A stretch of DNA of 64,000 bases from Lojkania enalia. Taxonomy: Eukaryota; Ascomycota; Dothideomycetes; Pleosporales. Positions 48,700 through 60,723 of this stretch are shown here, one piece after another (within the stretch, counting starts at the first letter, position 1; each line of letters starts with the position of its first letter). The notes beneath the pieces are model-generated. The model was not told where the DNA came from and made no database searches. It saw nothing but the letters and a program-made list of their open reading frames with translations. The position numbers were made by a program, and so were the translations under genes. The stretch spans positions 93,247 to 157,246 of the forward strand of contig ML986682.1 of assembly GCA_010094045.1 (NCBI GenBank). The letters run 5' to 3'.

Positions 48700-51600
48700 A
48701 AAGTAAGTCGCCTTCTAGAACTACACCTATACCGAATTTCTATATATTTATAGAATCAGCTCTTATAGAAATAGTTATAGGACTACTAGATCTTAGCTTC
48801 TTTCTTAATCTATTAAGACCCAGTCTAGTAAGATATTAATATTCTTATTAATACTGGGGCTACTAGTTATAGTTATATCTATAGAGACCTCGTATATACC
48901 TTAAAACTCTAAAAGATATAACTCCTATATAACTTATACCCGACTGGCTTTAATAGAGAAGTCTTCTATAAGAGAACTATCTCCTACTTAGTTATCCTAA
49001 CCCTCCAACACCTGAACTATTTAGAGATAGCACGTTTCTACGTAACTATACTAGAAAAATACTAGTTAATTCTAAGATAGCTATAGATATATAAGTATTA
49101 TATAAACCTAGACTATAAGAATAAACAGCTAGTTTTTACTACTAACTAATACCTAACTCGATACTTATAATCTACTAGCGTTGCTATCTACTAATAGACT
49201 ATCTAAACGGTTATTAAAGACTATAAACTACCCGAATCTAATATAAAAAGAGATTTTAAAGCAACTAATTTATAACCTCTATATAGCCTAAAGCCTAGGT
49301 AGTATTACTTAAAACTCTACCTATTAAACTATACCCGATATAATTACTAATAGCTTAAAATACTATATTAGTTAAAAGAACTTAAAACTAAAACCAATCT
49401 AACCTTAGATAAAGATTATAGCTAAGAGGACCTATTTAAGTCTAAATACCTAAAGTCCGTACTATAGCTAAATATATACTATATAGACGCTACACCACTA
49501 GTCTAACTCTTCTAATAATCTAACTATAAAATCTTCGCTATATTAATAGCTAATATTAATAAGGCTCTAGCCCTAAAGGTGTATACTAACTCTATTACTA
49601 AAGTGCCTAAAGAATACTATAACCTATTATCTATCTTCTTATATAAGGATATAGATAAGCTGCCTAAACAACGACCGTACGATTATAAGATTAAACTAGA
49701 GAATAGTAAGTAAGCCAGCTTTAATCTACTCTATAGAATGTTCTAGAACGAGTTGAAGGTATTAAGAAAGTACCTTAACGAGAACTTGTCTAAGGGATTT
49801 ATTAGAGTAAGTTTATTACTAGTAGCTGTATCTATAATCTTTATAAAGAAATCTAGAGGTAGCCTCTAATTCTGTATAGACTATAGAGCCCTAAATACTA
49901 TTACTATTAAGAACTAATACCCGATTCTACTAATCTAAGAAATATTAACCCGACTTAGTAAGGTTAAGTACTATATAAAACTTAATATTATTACCGCGTT
50001 TAATAAGTTAAGGATTGCTAAAGAAGACGAATAGAAGACTACCTTTTATATATACTACGGGCTGTTTAAATATCTAGTAATACCCTTTAGCCTAGTTAAT
50101 ACTCTAAGTATATTCTAGTACTTTATAAATAATATACTAAGACTATACCTTAATATTTTCTATACTACCTATATTAATAATATTCTAATATTTAGTAAGA
50201 ATCTAAAGGATTATAAGTAGTATATCTAGCTAGTTCTTAAAGCCTTAAAAGCGAATAGTTTACAGCTTAATGTAAATAAGTATAAGTTCTACTAGTTAGA
50301 AGTAATCTACCTAGGGTATATAATTATTATAGAAGAGATCCGTATAGACCCGAAGAAAGTAAAGATAATTGTTAACTAGAAATACTCTAAGAATATAAAA
50401 GATATTTAAGCCTTTATAGGCTTCGCAAACTTCTACCAACGATTTATTAGTAACTTCTTATAGAAAGTCTCCCTCTTAGTAGCCCTGACTAAAAAGAACC
50501 CTCGATTCGACTGGAATAATAGCTGTTAATATTCCTTTAACTACTTAAAGGATACCTTTATTTCTATACTAATTCTCTAATACTTTAACCCTAAGCTATT
50601 AATAGTAGTAGAAGCCAACGCGTTCGATTTTATAACAGCTGGTATACTGTCCTAGAGAGGCGCTGATAGTAAACTAAGACCTATTACCTACTTCTCTAAG
50701 TATATAAACCCTGCTAAAGGTAACTATAAGATATATAATAAGGAACTACTCGTGATTATCTAATATTTTAAATAATAGAGGCCCGAATTAGAAGGTATAG
50801 TATTTTCTATAGAAGTGTTAAGTAATTATAAAAACCTATAGTACTTTATAATAATAAAGTAGCTAAGCTACTAATAGGCCTGTTAGTTAGAATATCTATT
50901 AAGGTTTAACTTTAGTATTATATACTAACCTAGAAAACTTAGAGAGAAACCTAATACCTTAACTTAAAGGTTATAGGATAAACCTATATAAGAAGAGGCC
51001 TGTAGAAGTTGTTAATAGATATTACTTCGTCCTAAACTATTTTAATAAATAGAAGTAGGCTAATCGATTATAGAGATTATCGATAAAGAATATCTAAACG
51101 ATAACCTAATCTAAAATACCCTAAAGCTACTAAGAAAAAGAGCTTATTAATTTAAACTCCTAACTCTAACTAACTATAAAGAGCGTAATAACTAACTATA
51201 CTACTAAGATCGACTTATAGTATTAAACTATAATAAGCTGAAGCTTAAGCTACTATAAGCTATCTATAACTCGCTGTCTAGCAGATACTCTAGTTGAGAA
51301 AAGACCTTAGAACTACTCCAGCACAAGTACTATTAGTTAAAGATATTCGACTCGGTATAATAATATATAGGCTGTTATTATATATACTAAAGAAGTAAGG
51401 CTTTTAGAGAGAAGTACTATAGATTACTAAAACCGTTGCCTATACCTAAACGAAGGTTTTAAGATATCTCTATAAACTTTATAACTAATCTACTAGAATT
51501 AGAAGGTTGTACGAATATTATAGTAGTAGTTAATAGGCTTAATAAGTATAGATACTTAATACTATGCGTAAGAATTAAAGCTTCTAATATTATCTAACTA

Positions 51601-52540
51601 TTCCGTTGCTATATATAGGTTTACTATAGACTGCTATATACTATTACGTCCGACTGTAGGATATAGTTTATCTCTACCTTCTACTAAGAGCTCTATAAAC
51701 AGCTATAAATTAATATATATATGTTAACCAGCTTCTACTTAAAGACTAATAGCTAGATAGAGAACGCTAACGTAGTAATAGAACAAGTTCTCTAAGCCTA
51801 TACCAGGTATAAATAAGATAACTGGGTTAAATAGCTACTAACAGCGTAGTTTAAAGCGAATAATACAGTATCTAAATTAATAAAAGTCTTTCTATTTCTA
51901 GCCTACTTTAGCCAGTACTCTTAAATAGGCTTCGAGCTACCTATAAGGATCTATTAACTACTAAAATAGTCTCTAATAGTCTAGAAAGCTAATAGACTAG
52001 TTAATAAGATAAAGGATATTATAGAGTATATTAGAGAAGAACTTATCTAGGTATAAGCGCTCTAATAAGAGTATACTAACCGCAAGCGTATACTAGCTCT
52101 TAACTACTAGGTTAGTAATCTAGTCTAGCTAGACGCTAGAAATATACGTATACGAAGACCGTTGAAAAAACTTAACTAGAAGAATATAGGCTTCTATAAG
52201 GTTATTATAAAGGTATCCTCGTATACTTATAGACTAAAGCTATCTAAATCGGCTAAAATACATCCTATATTCTATATATTGCTATTACAGCCAGCATCTA
52301 AGTTATTTAACTACTTGTCTAGTTAATAAGTACACAACCCTGAACCTATTAAGATTAATAGAGAACCGGAATATCTTATTAAGCGAATAGAAGACCTCTA
52401 CTATAACCGATAGAGACGCTGGCATGAATACCTAGTTAAGTAGACTAGCTATCACGACCTAGAATGGTACCCGGCTAGTAATTTTACTAAGATAACTGCT
52501 GTAGAAGATTACTATGCTAGAAACCTAAATAAATAAGACT
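48700..52540 (+). pseudogene. pol of gypsy element J with chromodomain
   Basis: Protease: ILINTGATSYSY at 48841-48876 (DTGA changed to NTGA). RT 49600-50330: KVPKEYYNLLSIF, LPKQRPYDYKIKLE, GFIRVSLLL, FCIDYRALNTITIKN, and YINNILIFSK at 50170-50199, both active-site Asp changed to Asn. RNase H 50560-50960. Integrase 51200-52100. A C-terminal chromodomain at 52340-52520: REPEYLIKRIEDLYY, RRWHEYLVK, LEWYPASNF, with the acidic and aromatic residues well kept. The chromodomain would bind modified histone tails and guide insertion. Non-functional. Confidence 0.88.
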
Positions 52541-53020
52541 TAAATATAATATTACGTCTAGATTCTTAATTAGGTATTAGGGTCTAATTTAAGTATATTC
52601 CTAAACGCCTGTAATAATACTATATTAATATAATACTAGTAATAATACTACTACTAATTCCTAGTATAGTACTGCTATATAAACCGAACCGACCTAATCT
52701 TTAGTATAGTACTATTATACGATAATAACCGGCCGCGCTAATATACCTACAACCTAACCTAATCCCTAGTATAGTACTACTATAAGAACCGAACCGACCT
52801 AATCCCTAGTATAGTACTACTATTAACTACTAGTCGTACTAATATACCTGCAACCTAACCTAATCTCTAGTATAGTACTACTATATAATAACAACCGATT
52901 ATACTAATATACCTACAACCTTAACTAATACTAGTACTAATAACTACTACTTAATTATAAATAACCTAAATATAATACAAAGATCTAACTCGCAGGAGCT
53001 TATAACTAAAAGGGGGGTAC

Positions 53021-53323
53021 TATTATAGTAATACCGCGACACTTCTACACCTATACTACTCTTACTATAATACCCGAACTAGCTGCTAGTAATAGTTATT
53101 AGCTGCTAGCTAGAATATAACCGACTTGTCTTAACTATAATAGAGGAAGGTTTTACCAACCCGGCTAGCCTATATAGCAGTATAGACCTAGCCCCTATAA
53201 AAACCTGTATAATATAGATATTTCTATTTTTTATATAATATTTTAATATTTATATATAGTACGTAGTAATAAAGTTAACTACTTAAAGTACGATTAACCA
53301 ACTGCGCGTAAGCGTCTATAATA
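53021..53323 (+). repeat. 3' LTR of gypsy element J (303 bp)
   Basis: Begins TATTATAGTAATACC and ends CGTCTATAATA. It follows the polypurine tract at 53008-53020. The TSD CTTTC is at 53324-53328. Confidence 0.92.
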
Positions 53324-53870
53324 CTTTCTTACTAAGTTTAAATATTACTATTAGTACTAGAATATATAAAAAAAAAGGCTAGAATATATATTTAAGTCTA
53401 CTATATTAGTCTAGAATATACTTTAAAATAATTCTTATTATTCTTTTTAAGGTAGTAGAGATAGATATTATATTAAATACCTTTATAGAGATATTCTACT
53501 ATAAGTAAGTCTAAAGAAGCGAATTTATAGTTATTATCTACTTTATATAGTTTACTATAAGCTAGATACTTTAGATAGTAGAAATAGCGGATAGTACAGG
53601 GCTTCTTACTCTTAACCTCCTTAATACAGCGTTTCTAGACTAGAGCAAGTACTATATTACGCGCTATATACCTATTAGGCGTAAATTAACTATTTATAGA
53701 CTAGAAAGGCGCTGAAGAGAGTATAAGAGGGGTATATATAGAGGAGTATAGCGAGAATAGAAAAATAGGCGGCGGGCGGCGCGAGCAGTAAGTATACGTA
53801 TCTACTAGCCCTTATTAACTACGAAGTACTCTATTATATCCTATATAGAGCTATAACAACTATACTAAAT

Positions 53871-54160
53871 ATGCAGCTAAAGACTAAGAGAATTATACTT
53901 ACTAAAGTAGTTAAGGAAGTATAAGAATTAAAGAAGTAGAATAGGCGGGAGGAGTAGTATTTTTATAATCAGCGTTTACTCTACTAGCGCTATTTACTTA
54001 TACTACTCTAGATAGTAAGTAATAAAGATTCTCTAAGGGTCGACCTTACTAGATAAAAGTAAAAGTAGTAGTAACGATATACTACTTAACCTAGAGGGAA
54101 CTCTAGATTATATAATAGTACCTATTTTAGGGTAGCTCTACTAGTATATTCTAGTAATAT
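53871..54160 (+). pseudogene. Possible small coiled frame at the 3' end of element I
   Basis: On the plus strand from an ATG at 53871 a frame reads MQLKTKRIILTKVVKEV-EL, then KK-NRREE-YFYNQRLLY, RYLLILL-IVSNKDSLRVDL, with TAG/TAA at likely former Gln codons. A shift of frame gives NDILLNLEGTLDYIIVPILG before a stop. The charged and leucine-rich start looks like a short coiled coil. It points toward the 3' LTR of I and diverges from the minus-strand frame that starts near 53780. Function unknown, and it may be only chance. Confidence 0.35.
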
Positions 54161-54209
54161 TTATCCTCTATAAGCTATTATAATAATAGCCTTCTAAAAA
54201 GAAAGATAA

Positions 54210-54422
54210 TATAATATTTTATAACTTTAAGTTATAGGTTAATAATATAGAGTTATCTAACCTAGGGTTAAAATAGCCGAATTACACCCTATAGGGATAG
54301 TAGCAATTCGTCTCTCTTTTATCAACTATCTCTTTTCTAAGAGAACTGAATATACGAATATTTTAGCTCTACTACTCTATCTATTATTACTACACTATAA
54401 TCTATTATACTAGCCTATTACA
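54210..54422 (+). repeat. 3' LTR of gypsy element I (213 bp)
   Basis: It begins TATAATATTTTATAAC and ends GCCTATTACA, keeping the CA end that the 5' LTR has lost. A weak purine tract (AAAAAGAAAGATAA) lies just before it. The TSD ATTAT follows at 54423-54427. Confidence 0.88.
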
Positions 54423-54427
54423 ATTAT

Positions 54428-55007
54428 TTTAATATAAAGTAATACTTAATAATAATATAACTAGCTATGAGATTCTTAGAATTTTATAGGAAATATTAGC
54501 GTCTACTATTAAGTTAAGAGAGTAACTAATCTAGAAAGAATATTAAACTCTTCCTAAGTACCTAATTAATAGAGAGGTAGAAAAGTAGCTAAATTAGTAG
54601 AATTAAATAATCTATTATACTAAAGCTACTAGCTTAGTAGAAGTTTAAGACCTTAAAGTAGAAAAGGATTTTCTTCTAACAGTTACTAAGAAAGATAAGA
54701 TATAAGCGCTAATTTATATAGCACTAATTAATTCTAAAAATAAGCTAGATAAGATTAATTAACTAATTCTTATAATAAAATAATTAGTATATTAATATAT
54801 TAACTACTATAAATACTTTAATTTATAAAAGGCGTATAGCTTATTTATAGTTTTATAATATCTATTAATTTCTTAAGTAAATTCTAATAGTACTATATAA
54901 TAGTTTTAAGAAAAATCTAGTTTATAATTATATACTCTACTACTCTACTTCTATAAAAAGTAGTACTTTTAGAGTAATTATAAATATATAAATAAATCGA
55001 TTAGGCT
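54428..55007 (+). pseudogene. copia gag of H2, middle piece
   Basis: This continues gag of H2 after element I. It aligns collinearly with the reverse complement of about 20360-20930 in H, with far more TA conversions. Readable pieces include a KLRE-LI-KEY-like region and AKATSLVEV, matching H. It ends at the solo LTR (55013), which sits in the gag/pol transition. Confidence 0.75.
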
Positions 55008-55012
55008 ACTAA

Positions 55013-55315
55013 TATTATAGTAATACTATAACACTTCTGTACCTATACTACTCTTACTATAATACCTAAACTAGCTGCTAGCAACAGCTATTAGCTACTA
55101 GTTAGAATATAACCGACTTATTATAACTATAATAGAGGAAGGTTTCGCCGACTTAGCTAGCCCGTATAGTAGTACAGACCTAGCCTCTATAAAAACCTAT
55201 ATAATATAGATATCTCTATTCTTTATATAACATTTTAATATTTATATATAGTATATAGTAATAGAGTTAACTACTTAAAGTGCGATTAATTAACTATATA
55301 TAAGCGTTTATAACA
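55013..55315 (+). repeat. Solo LTR of gypsy family J (303 bp)
   Basis: This is a full-length J LTR with no body. Perfect 5-bp TSD ACTAA (55008-55012 and 55316-55320). The ends are TATTATAG and TTATAACA. H2 continues on both sides, so a whole J element inserted here and was later lost by recombination between its two LTRs. Confidence 0.93.
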
Positions 55316-55320
55316 ACTAA

Positions 55321-56326
55321 ATTAGGTACTAGATTAGAAAATACTAAAGATTTAAGATAATATCTTAAATAGTAATAACTAGGTAAAAAAGAATATTTTA
55401 AAGGTAAATATAGAAAAATATAAAAAGTCAAAATCTTTATTTAATAGTAAAACCTTTATAAAAGCTACTAGTTTCTAGAAAAATACCTAGGTAATTTAAA
55501 GAGGTAATTTTTTAGTAAGTACTACCCTTAAGAAAAAAGATACTAGTATTCTAAATTAATAGATATTTAATTTAGGTTCTAATATCTATATATATAACTC
55601 TAAGACTTTTAGTTAATAAACTACTTAAATAGTAAATTCTAAAGATAAAATTACTATAAACAATAGTATATATCTTATATTAGAATAGAATACTATTATA
55701 ATTATAATTAATTCTCTCGCGGGCTTAAAAGATATTAAACTAATAAAAGTTACTTATATCTCTTAGTTACTAACTAATATTATAGCTCTAATTAGAAATA
55801 GGAAATAGAATATCTAGTTTAACTTAGATAGAGATTACTTTTACTAGTATAATTATTATAATATTATTTATTATTTAGAGTTATTTAACAGCTACTAACT
55901 ACTAAATATAAATCTAGTAAAAAAGATTCTATTTATTTTACTTTTTAGATATAAAATAGTTGTAGTAATTAAGAAAAAACTTTTCTATTATTAATAACTA
56001 ATATAAATTATTTTTTAGCTAAAGTATATTAATTATTAAACTATTTAAATAGAGATTTAATATTAGCTCTATTTTAGGTAGCTAAGAATATCTAGTTAAA
56101 TAATTAAGTACTAGTATAGTAAAATTATTAGATATATTATAAGTAAAGTTATTATAGTAGATTAACTAGTATAGTTAGCTTTATTTAGCTATTAAACTAT
56201 TTAAGAGAATTGCGATTAATATTATATAACTTTAGAAGAATTATAAAAGATATTATAATAGTAAGAAATACCTATTTTATATAGTTAATTAGATATTCTA
56301 GTAGTATAAGAGATTTATAATATATA
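55321..56326 (+). pseudogene. copia pol of H2, protease to integrase start
   Basis: This aligns with the reverse complement of about 20350-19320 in H. It covers the protease and pre-integrase region and the first part of the integrase core, with LFKRIAINIIQL and KDIIIVRNTYFI-like tracts near 56200-56290. Element K interrupts at 56327; the remaining integrase, RT and RNase H are not in the window. Very heavy RIP. Confidence 0.75.
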
Positions 56327-57249
56327 TATTACTAACCTATATACTACTAGTATATATAATAACTACTATTACAGTCGTATATATACTGGGGGCTTATTTA
56401 TATTAGATCGGTTAGAGGTAGTAGTTTTAGTAAAGAGAGAGTATTAGAATTACTAGTTTTTTAAATATAATAAATATATTTAGAAGTCTAATATAGTAAT
56501 AAAATAAATTTATAAGAATAACTATATAAAATTTAATCTATTAAAAAGATCTTCTATTTTATATAGTTAGGTTTAAAACTACTAAGCCTAGCTTATTAGG
56601 TCTATTAGGTCTGTTAGGTCCATCCTACTATACCTAATACTTCTACTATTATTACGTATATAGGTTATACTATACTTTATTATCTAGCTAATTATCTCTC
56701 TAGTTCTTATAGTCCTACTACTTATTATCTAATAATTAGTTCTTAATATATATTTACCTATTATTATTTTATTAGTTTTTATCTAAATCGACCTATATAA
56801 TAGCTAATATTAGATTAAGTTTTAGCTATAGAAGTAGTATCTCTTAGCGTTCTATATTTATAATACTTACTCCTCCTTCTATAAGTTTATCTCGAAGTTT
56901 TTTAATCTATTACCTTATCTATTCTATCTAGATGTAGTATTCTACTATTCTTAGTAGCTTATTCTAGCTTCTAATATATTCTATATAGGTATATTATAGT
57001 ATTATATCTATATTTTTCCGTTCTAAGGTTAGTACTTTATATATTTTAGTAGGTCCTACTCAGCTTATAAGTATAGCTCTATTCTTTTTTCTTTTCCCTT
57101 CCTATTATGCTAAAGGTTTAATATAAAAACACCTTTACCTATAACTATTATACTAGTTACTTAATTCTTTTACTAAACGTTATAATAGATCTATTTTACT
57201 ATTATTCGAACTATTAGTCTATAAACTATAACTATTATAATAATACTAC

Positions 57250-57680
57250 TCTTTCTTCTATATATAGAGAGTATCTTTCTTAGAGTTTATCCTATAATCT
57301 TTCTCTAACCGAGGGTATCTTTTACTATTTCCTAGCAAATATATTAAAGGCCTATAAGAAATCTACCTCTATCTATTAAGATTTCGTAACTACTAAGAAA
57401 GAGAAGATTTATTATCTTAAGAAATCTATATATTACTATTATATAGCTCTTTCTTACCTAGAATATACTAAGAAGTGCGTCCGTTCTCTAGAAGAGTATA
57501 GTTTAGATCTTAGGAAATGAGAGGTAAAGTTAATAGAAGAGTAAGAGAAGTTGGAGAAAGAGGAGAGGAGGTCTACTAGGTTTAAGGTGCCTTCTACTAC
57601 TACTCTAAGCTCTATACGAAAGGCTTCTTTTATATTACTACTACTATTACTTTCTAACTAGGCTCTACTTAATAATCTAT
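57250..57680 (+). pseudogene. Accessory reading frame of K, antisense to pol
   Basis: I do not recognise the product. On the plus strand, opposite to pol of K, a frame reads LSYNLSLTEGIFYYFLANIL, KAYKKSTSIY, DFVTTKKEKIYYLKKSIYYY, IALSYLEYTKKCVRSLEEYS, LDLRK, EKLEKEERRSTRFKVPSTTT. The C-terminal third is Lys/Glu-rich with a possible coiled coil. It is at the same place and in the same relative orientation as the antisense frame of F, but I see no clear residue identity between the two. Only a few stops interrupt it. Confidence 0.5.
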
Positions 57681-57749
57681 TATTCTAACCTTCTAGTAAA
57701 ACTCCTTTAGTTTTATAGTATAGTTAGTTAGATTTTATACTAGTTCCTA

Positions 57750-58849
57750 TAAACTTTCCTCCTATAGATATCTTTTCTATTTTATTAGATACTTCTACTA
57801 ATATCTAAACTACTTTTTTACTAGTATATATTTTACTTTATATTTCTATTCTAATTCTATATTAATAGTTTCTTATAGTAGTATATTATCTAGCGCTGGT
57901 TCTAGTTTTAATTTATAAAATACTAGGTATATTTTTATATTATTTAGTAGCTTTAATTTAAAATTTATAGGTCTAACCTATTCTTTAATTAAGAATAGCT
58001 CTATCCTCTTATAATCTAACTTTTTTTACAGGCCTCTTAGTTTTTAAGCTTTTTATTAATAGAAAAACTTTACCCCCTTTTTTAAAGGTTAGTCTCTTAA
58101 TTCTTAACTTATTAGCTTATTTTACTATTTTAAAGTTTCTTAACTAAATCTTTTCCTTAAACTAATTATAGATTTTCTTTATTTCCTTAACTTTCTAGTC
58201 TACTAGTAGAACTAGAGATTTCTTCTTATTCTATTTCTAATATATAATAGCTTTCTATCTATAGTTAGTTTTAAAGAATATAGTCTCTATAATACTTTAG
58301 GTTATTTTATTATAAACTATCTATACTATAAATAATAATTTAACCTAAATATCTTATTATTAATTAATATATATTCTTAAATATATTTCTAGATTCTAGT
58401 TAACTTATTCTATTTAACTATCTATTTATAAGTAGAAACTAGTTAATATTTATTATTAGATTTCTATCTTTTTTATCTATCTCTACTAGTATTTAGATGT
58501 AAATAACTTATCCCTATCTAAAGTAATATATTTTAGGACTCTATACTCTATAAATACTATATATAATAACTTATATACTAGTTTAAATACTATTATTATT
58601 TCTACTACTAATCTAAAGTATATATATTTTATTAGTTAATCTACTATATTTATTATTATATTATATCTTCTCTTTAATTCTAGTTCTACTAATTCTAATA
58701 ATTTAGTTATAAAATTAATTATAATCTATTTCTATAGTTCTTTAAATACTTCTAATAGTTATAAGAATTTATAAAGCTTATATTTCTTAGCTTTATTCTT
58801 TCCATATTCTAAATACTTATAAAATATATCTTATACTTCTTTTCTTATA
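57750..58849 (-). pseudogene. pol of gypsy element K, integrase part
   Basis: On the minus strand from right to left: DRDKLFTSKY (second catalytic Asp, 58510-58480), TSFYLQIDSQIERVNQNLE (contains the catalytic Glu, about 58440-58390), TYLRIYIN, then LLFIVQIVYNKIT and KTNYG-KAII-like residues (58330-58230), and a GPY/F-like end near 58100. This is the C-terminal half of a Ty3 integrase core. Transposon L separates it from the N-terminal half. Stops are common. Confidence 0.75.
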
Positions 58850-60721
58850 ACGTATAGTATAAGCGAGCTGATTACCCTAGCGAGCTGATTATAATACTAA
58901 AACTCTACTAAAATCGCGATAATTATACTTTATAATATTATACTATAATTAACAACTGTAGAATTAATTTAGAAAGAAGCTAGAATATAGCTTATACTCT
59001 AAGCTCTTTAATAAGACGCGATACTAACTATACGTCGTATTATATTAATTTATAATATCTCCTAAAGTATACTTAGTATATAAAGGCGAGGAATAGCTCT
59101 ACAACGCGATTGCCAGCCTAATTTAATAAAGCTTAGTAAGACTAAGAAGTAGGTAATTGTTTAATATATACTAGATCTAGATATAAGAGAATTTCTGCTG
59201 CAGCTTACTACTATTTAAGATATAGCTAATTTACTACTAGCTGTATGCTCTACTAGTTAGGTTAGAAAGAACTGGGTAGAGAACTTTATTAAACGTACGC
59301 CTAAGCTTAAAGTTAAATTTAATTAAAAGTACAACTATTTAAGAGCTAAATATAAGAATCCTAAGGTTATAGGAGGCTAGTTCTACCTTATATAGAATAT
59401 AAAGGCTAAGTACGGTATTATTAACAAAGATATGTATAACTTCGATAAATTAAGCTTTATAATAGGCGTAATATTAATAGAAGTAGTAGTTACTAGCTCT
59501 AAGAGACGGAATCGACTAAAGCAGCTCCAGCTAAACAATTATAAGTAGACTATAATTATCTAGGGTATTAACGTAATAGGATAGATAATACTATCTTTTA
59601 TTATTTTTATAGGCACCTACTACCTCTCTATATAGTATATAGAAGATAATATTCTACTAACCTAGGCTATATAGGTTACTAATAACAGCTGGACGATAAA
59701 TAATATTAGTATTAAGTAGTTAAAGTACTTTAATATGTATATAAAGAATCGTAGTATTAGTATATATTAATTACTAATTCTCGATAGCTATAAAAGCTAC
59801 GACTCGCTTAAATTTAGGTAGTTCTATAAGAAAAAGAATATTATTACTCTCTACATACCTCTATATTTATTATACCTACTGTAGCTACTAGATATAGGTT
59901 ATTTCTCGCCTTTAAAGACTGTGTATAGGCGCTAAATTAAGCAGCTAATACGTGGTTATATTAACTATATTATAAAAATCGAGTTCTTATCCTACTTTAA
60001 AGCAGCTTTTAACGCAGCAATTATAAAGAGTAATATCCTAAGTAGCTTTTAAGGCGCTAGCCTAATTCTATTTAACCTAGATATAGTACTATTAAAGCTT
60101 AAAGTTTAACTATATACGCTAATACCCTTTATAATTAAAGATACCCTTTAGGAGTTAAAAATACTAAGTAATCCTATTAAATTTAGGTCTTAATCTACGT
60201 ATATTTAATTAAGAGTTTAAAAGTACTTAAATAGCTTATTTACTTTAATAGTAGAAACGTTTAAATAGTTTATAAAGAGTACTACGTATATAATATATAA
60301 AAACGTACTATTATGCGCTTAGGTTACTAAGCTTTAAGCAGCTAATAAGGCCGCTATATAATATTAATCGTATAAAAGAAAGTATATATAAAAAGAAGGT
60401 AACCTAACAATTAAAGAAGGCGCTTAATTAACTACTCTAAAAGAGTTTAATACTCGTACTAATAGGAAGAAGGGTAGGAAGAAGGCGCGTATTAATAGAG
60501 GCTAGCTGACTTAAAGGCGCTATAGGTAGTATAGTAAGGTTAGGTATAACTCGCGGACGTGTAAAAATAATACTATAGATATAGAAGAATAGGCTACTAT
60601 ATTATATAGTACGATAGAATATAAGAAAGTATAATATTTTGCGAAAAGTAGTTGTAATTTTAGTATGGTCTTAGTATTATAATTAGCTCGCTTGGGTAAT
60701 CAGCTTGCTTATACTGTACGT
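58850..60721 (+). mobile_element. Fot1/pogo-like transposon L, complete, nested in K (1872 bp)
   Basis: The 48-bp terminal inverted repeats are 58850-58897 and 60674-60721. They begin ACGTATAGTATAAGCGAGC and ACGTACAGTATAAGCAAGC in the outward reading and differ at four positions, three of them RIP-type. TA lies on each side (58848-58849 and 60722-60723). The K integrase is continuous across it. Confidence 0.93.
58990..60620 (+). pseudogene. Fot1/pogo-type transposase of L
   Basis: The best-preserved transposase here. The N-terminal DNA-binding part is at about 59090-59330: EFLLQLTTI, IANLLLAV, VRKNWVENFIKRTPKLKVKF, KYNYLRAKYKNPKVIGG. In the DDE domain the first Asp is in IYNFDKLSFIIGV (about 59435), the second in LLILDSYKSYDSL (about 59780), and the third in LLDIGYFSPLKTVYRR (about 59890). 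All three acidic residues survive. The spacing and third Asp (DDD) are those of the pogo/Fot1 group. A basic C-terminus rich in KK-RKK follows at 60400-60560. Stops at former Trp/Gln codons make it inactive. Confidence 0.85.
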
Positions 60722-60723
60722 TA

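Larger units (their letters stand above)
47199..53323 (+). mobile_element. Ty3/gypsy element J, complete, nested in I (6125 bp)
   Basis: J has two 303-bp LTRs (47199-47501 and 53021-53323), a perfect 5-bp TSD CTTTC (47194-47198 and 53324-53328) and a polypurine tract AAAAGGGGGGTAC at 53008-53020. Gag with a CCHC knuckle, protease, RT, RNase H, integrase and a chromodomain follow in order. It is a chromovirus-type family distinct from A/B/C. RIP damage is moderate. Unlike the other gypsy families here it has no room for an accessory frame between chromodomain and LTR. Confidence 0.93.
46492..53780 (-). pseudogene. Accessory reading frame of I, antisense to pol, split by J
   Basis: I do not recognise the product. 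On the minus strand, two pieces read well. 53780-53329 gives KEVKSKKPCTIRYFYYLKYL, SKLYKVDNNYKFASLDLLIV, EYLYKGI, YLKKNNKNYFKVYSRL. After removal of J (47199-53323), 47198-46690 gives DSNFLFAYNSKNRKILSRIK, NAFSLFTLLKRLDQIIVGEK, FSDINRFSNVFIDIIPRLSI. At least one frame change separates them. The frame lies between the end of pol of I and its 3' LTR. The upstream end (about 53760) is a GC-rich patch. Coding status is inferred from residue quality only. Confidence 0.45.
7307..54422 (+). mobile_element. Ty3/gypsy element I, split by F, C and J
   Basis: I has two 213-bp LTRs (7307-7519 and 54210-54422) with TGTAATA...TATTACA ends in RIP form. The flanks ATTAC (7302-7306) and ATTAT (54423-54427) are a 5-bp TSD with one RIP-type change. 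Removing I joins two halves of H2 that match H without a break. Inside I are three later insertions: F (11108-37997), C (39294-46486) and J (47199-53323). The remaining body is about 6.8 kb, of the size of a gypsy element. Confidence 0.9.

Noticed and set aside
56590..56625. TTAGGTC repeats as a telomere-like tract
   Set aside because: Only about three imperfect units inside the K 3' region; too short, and not TTAGGG.
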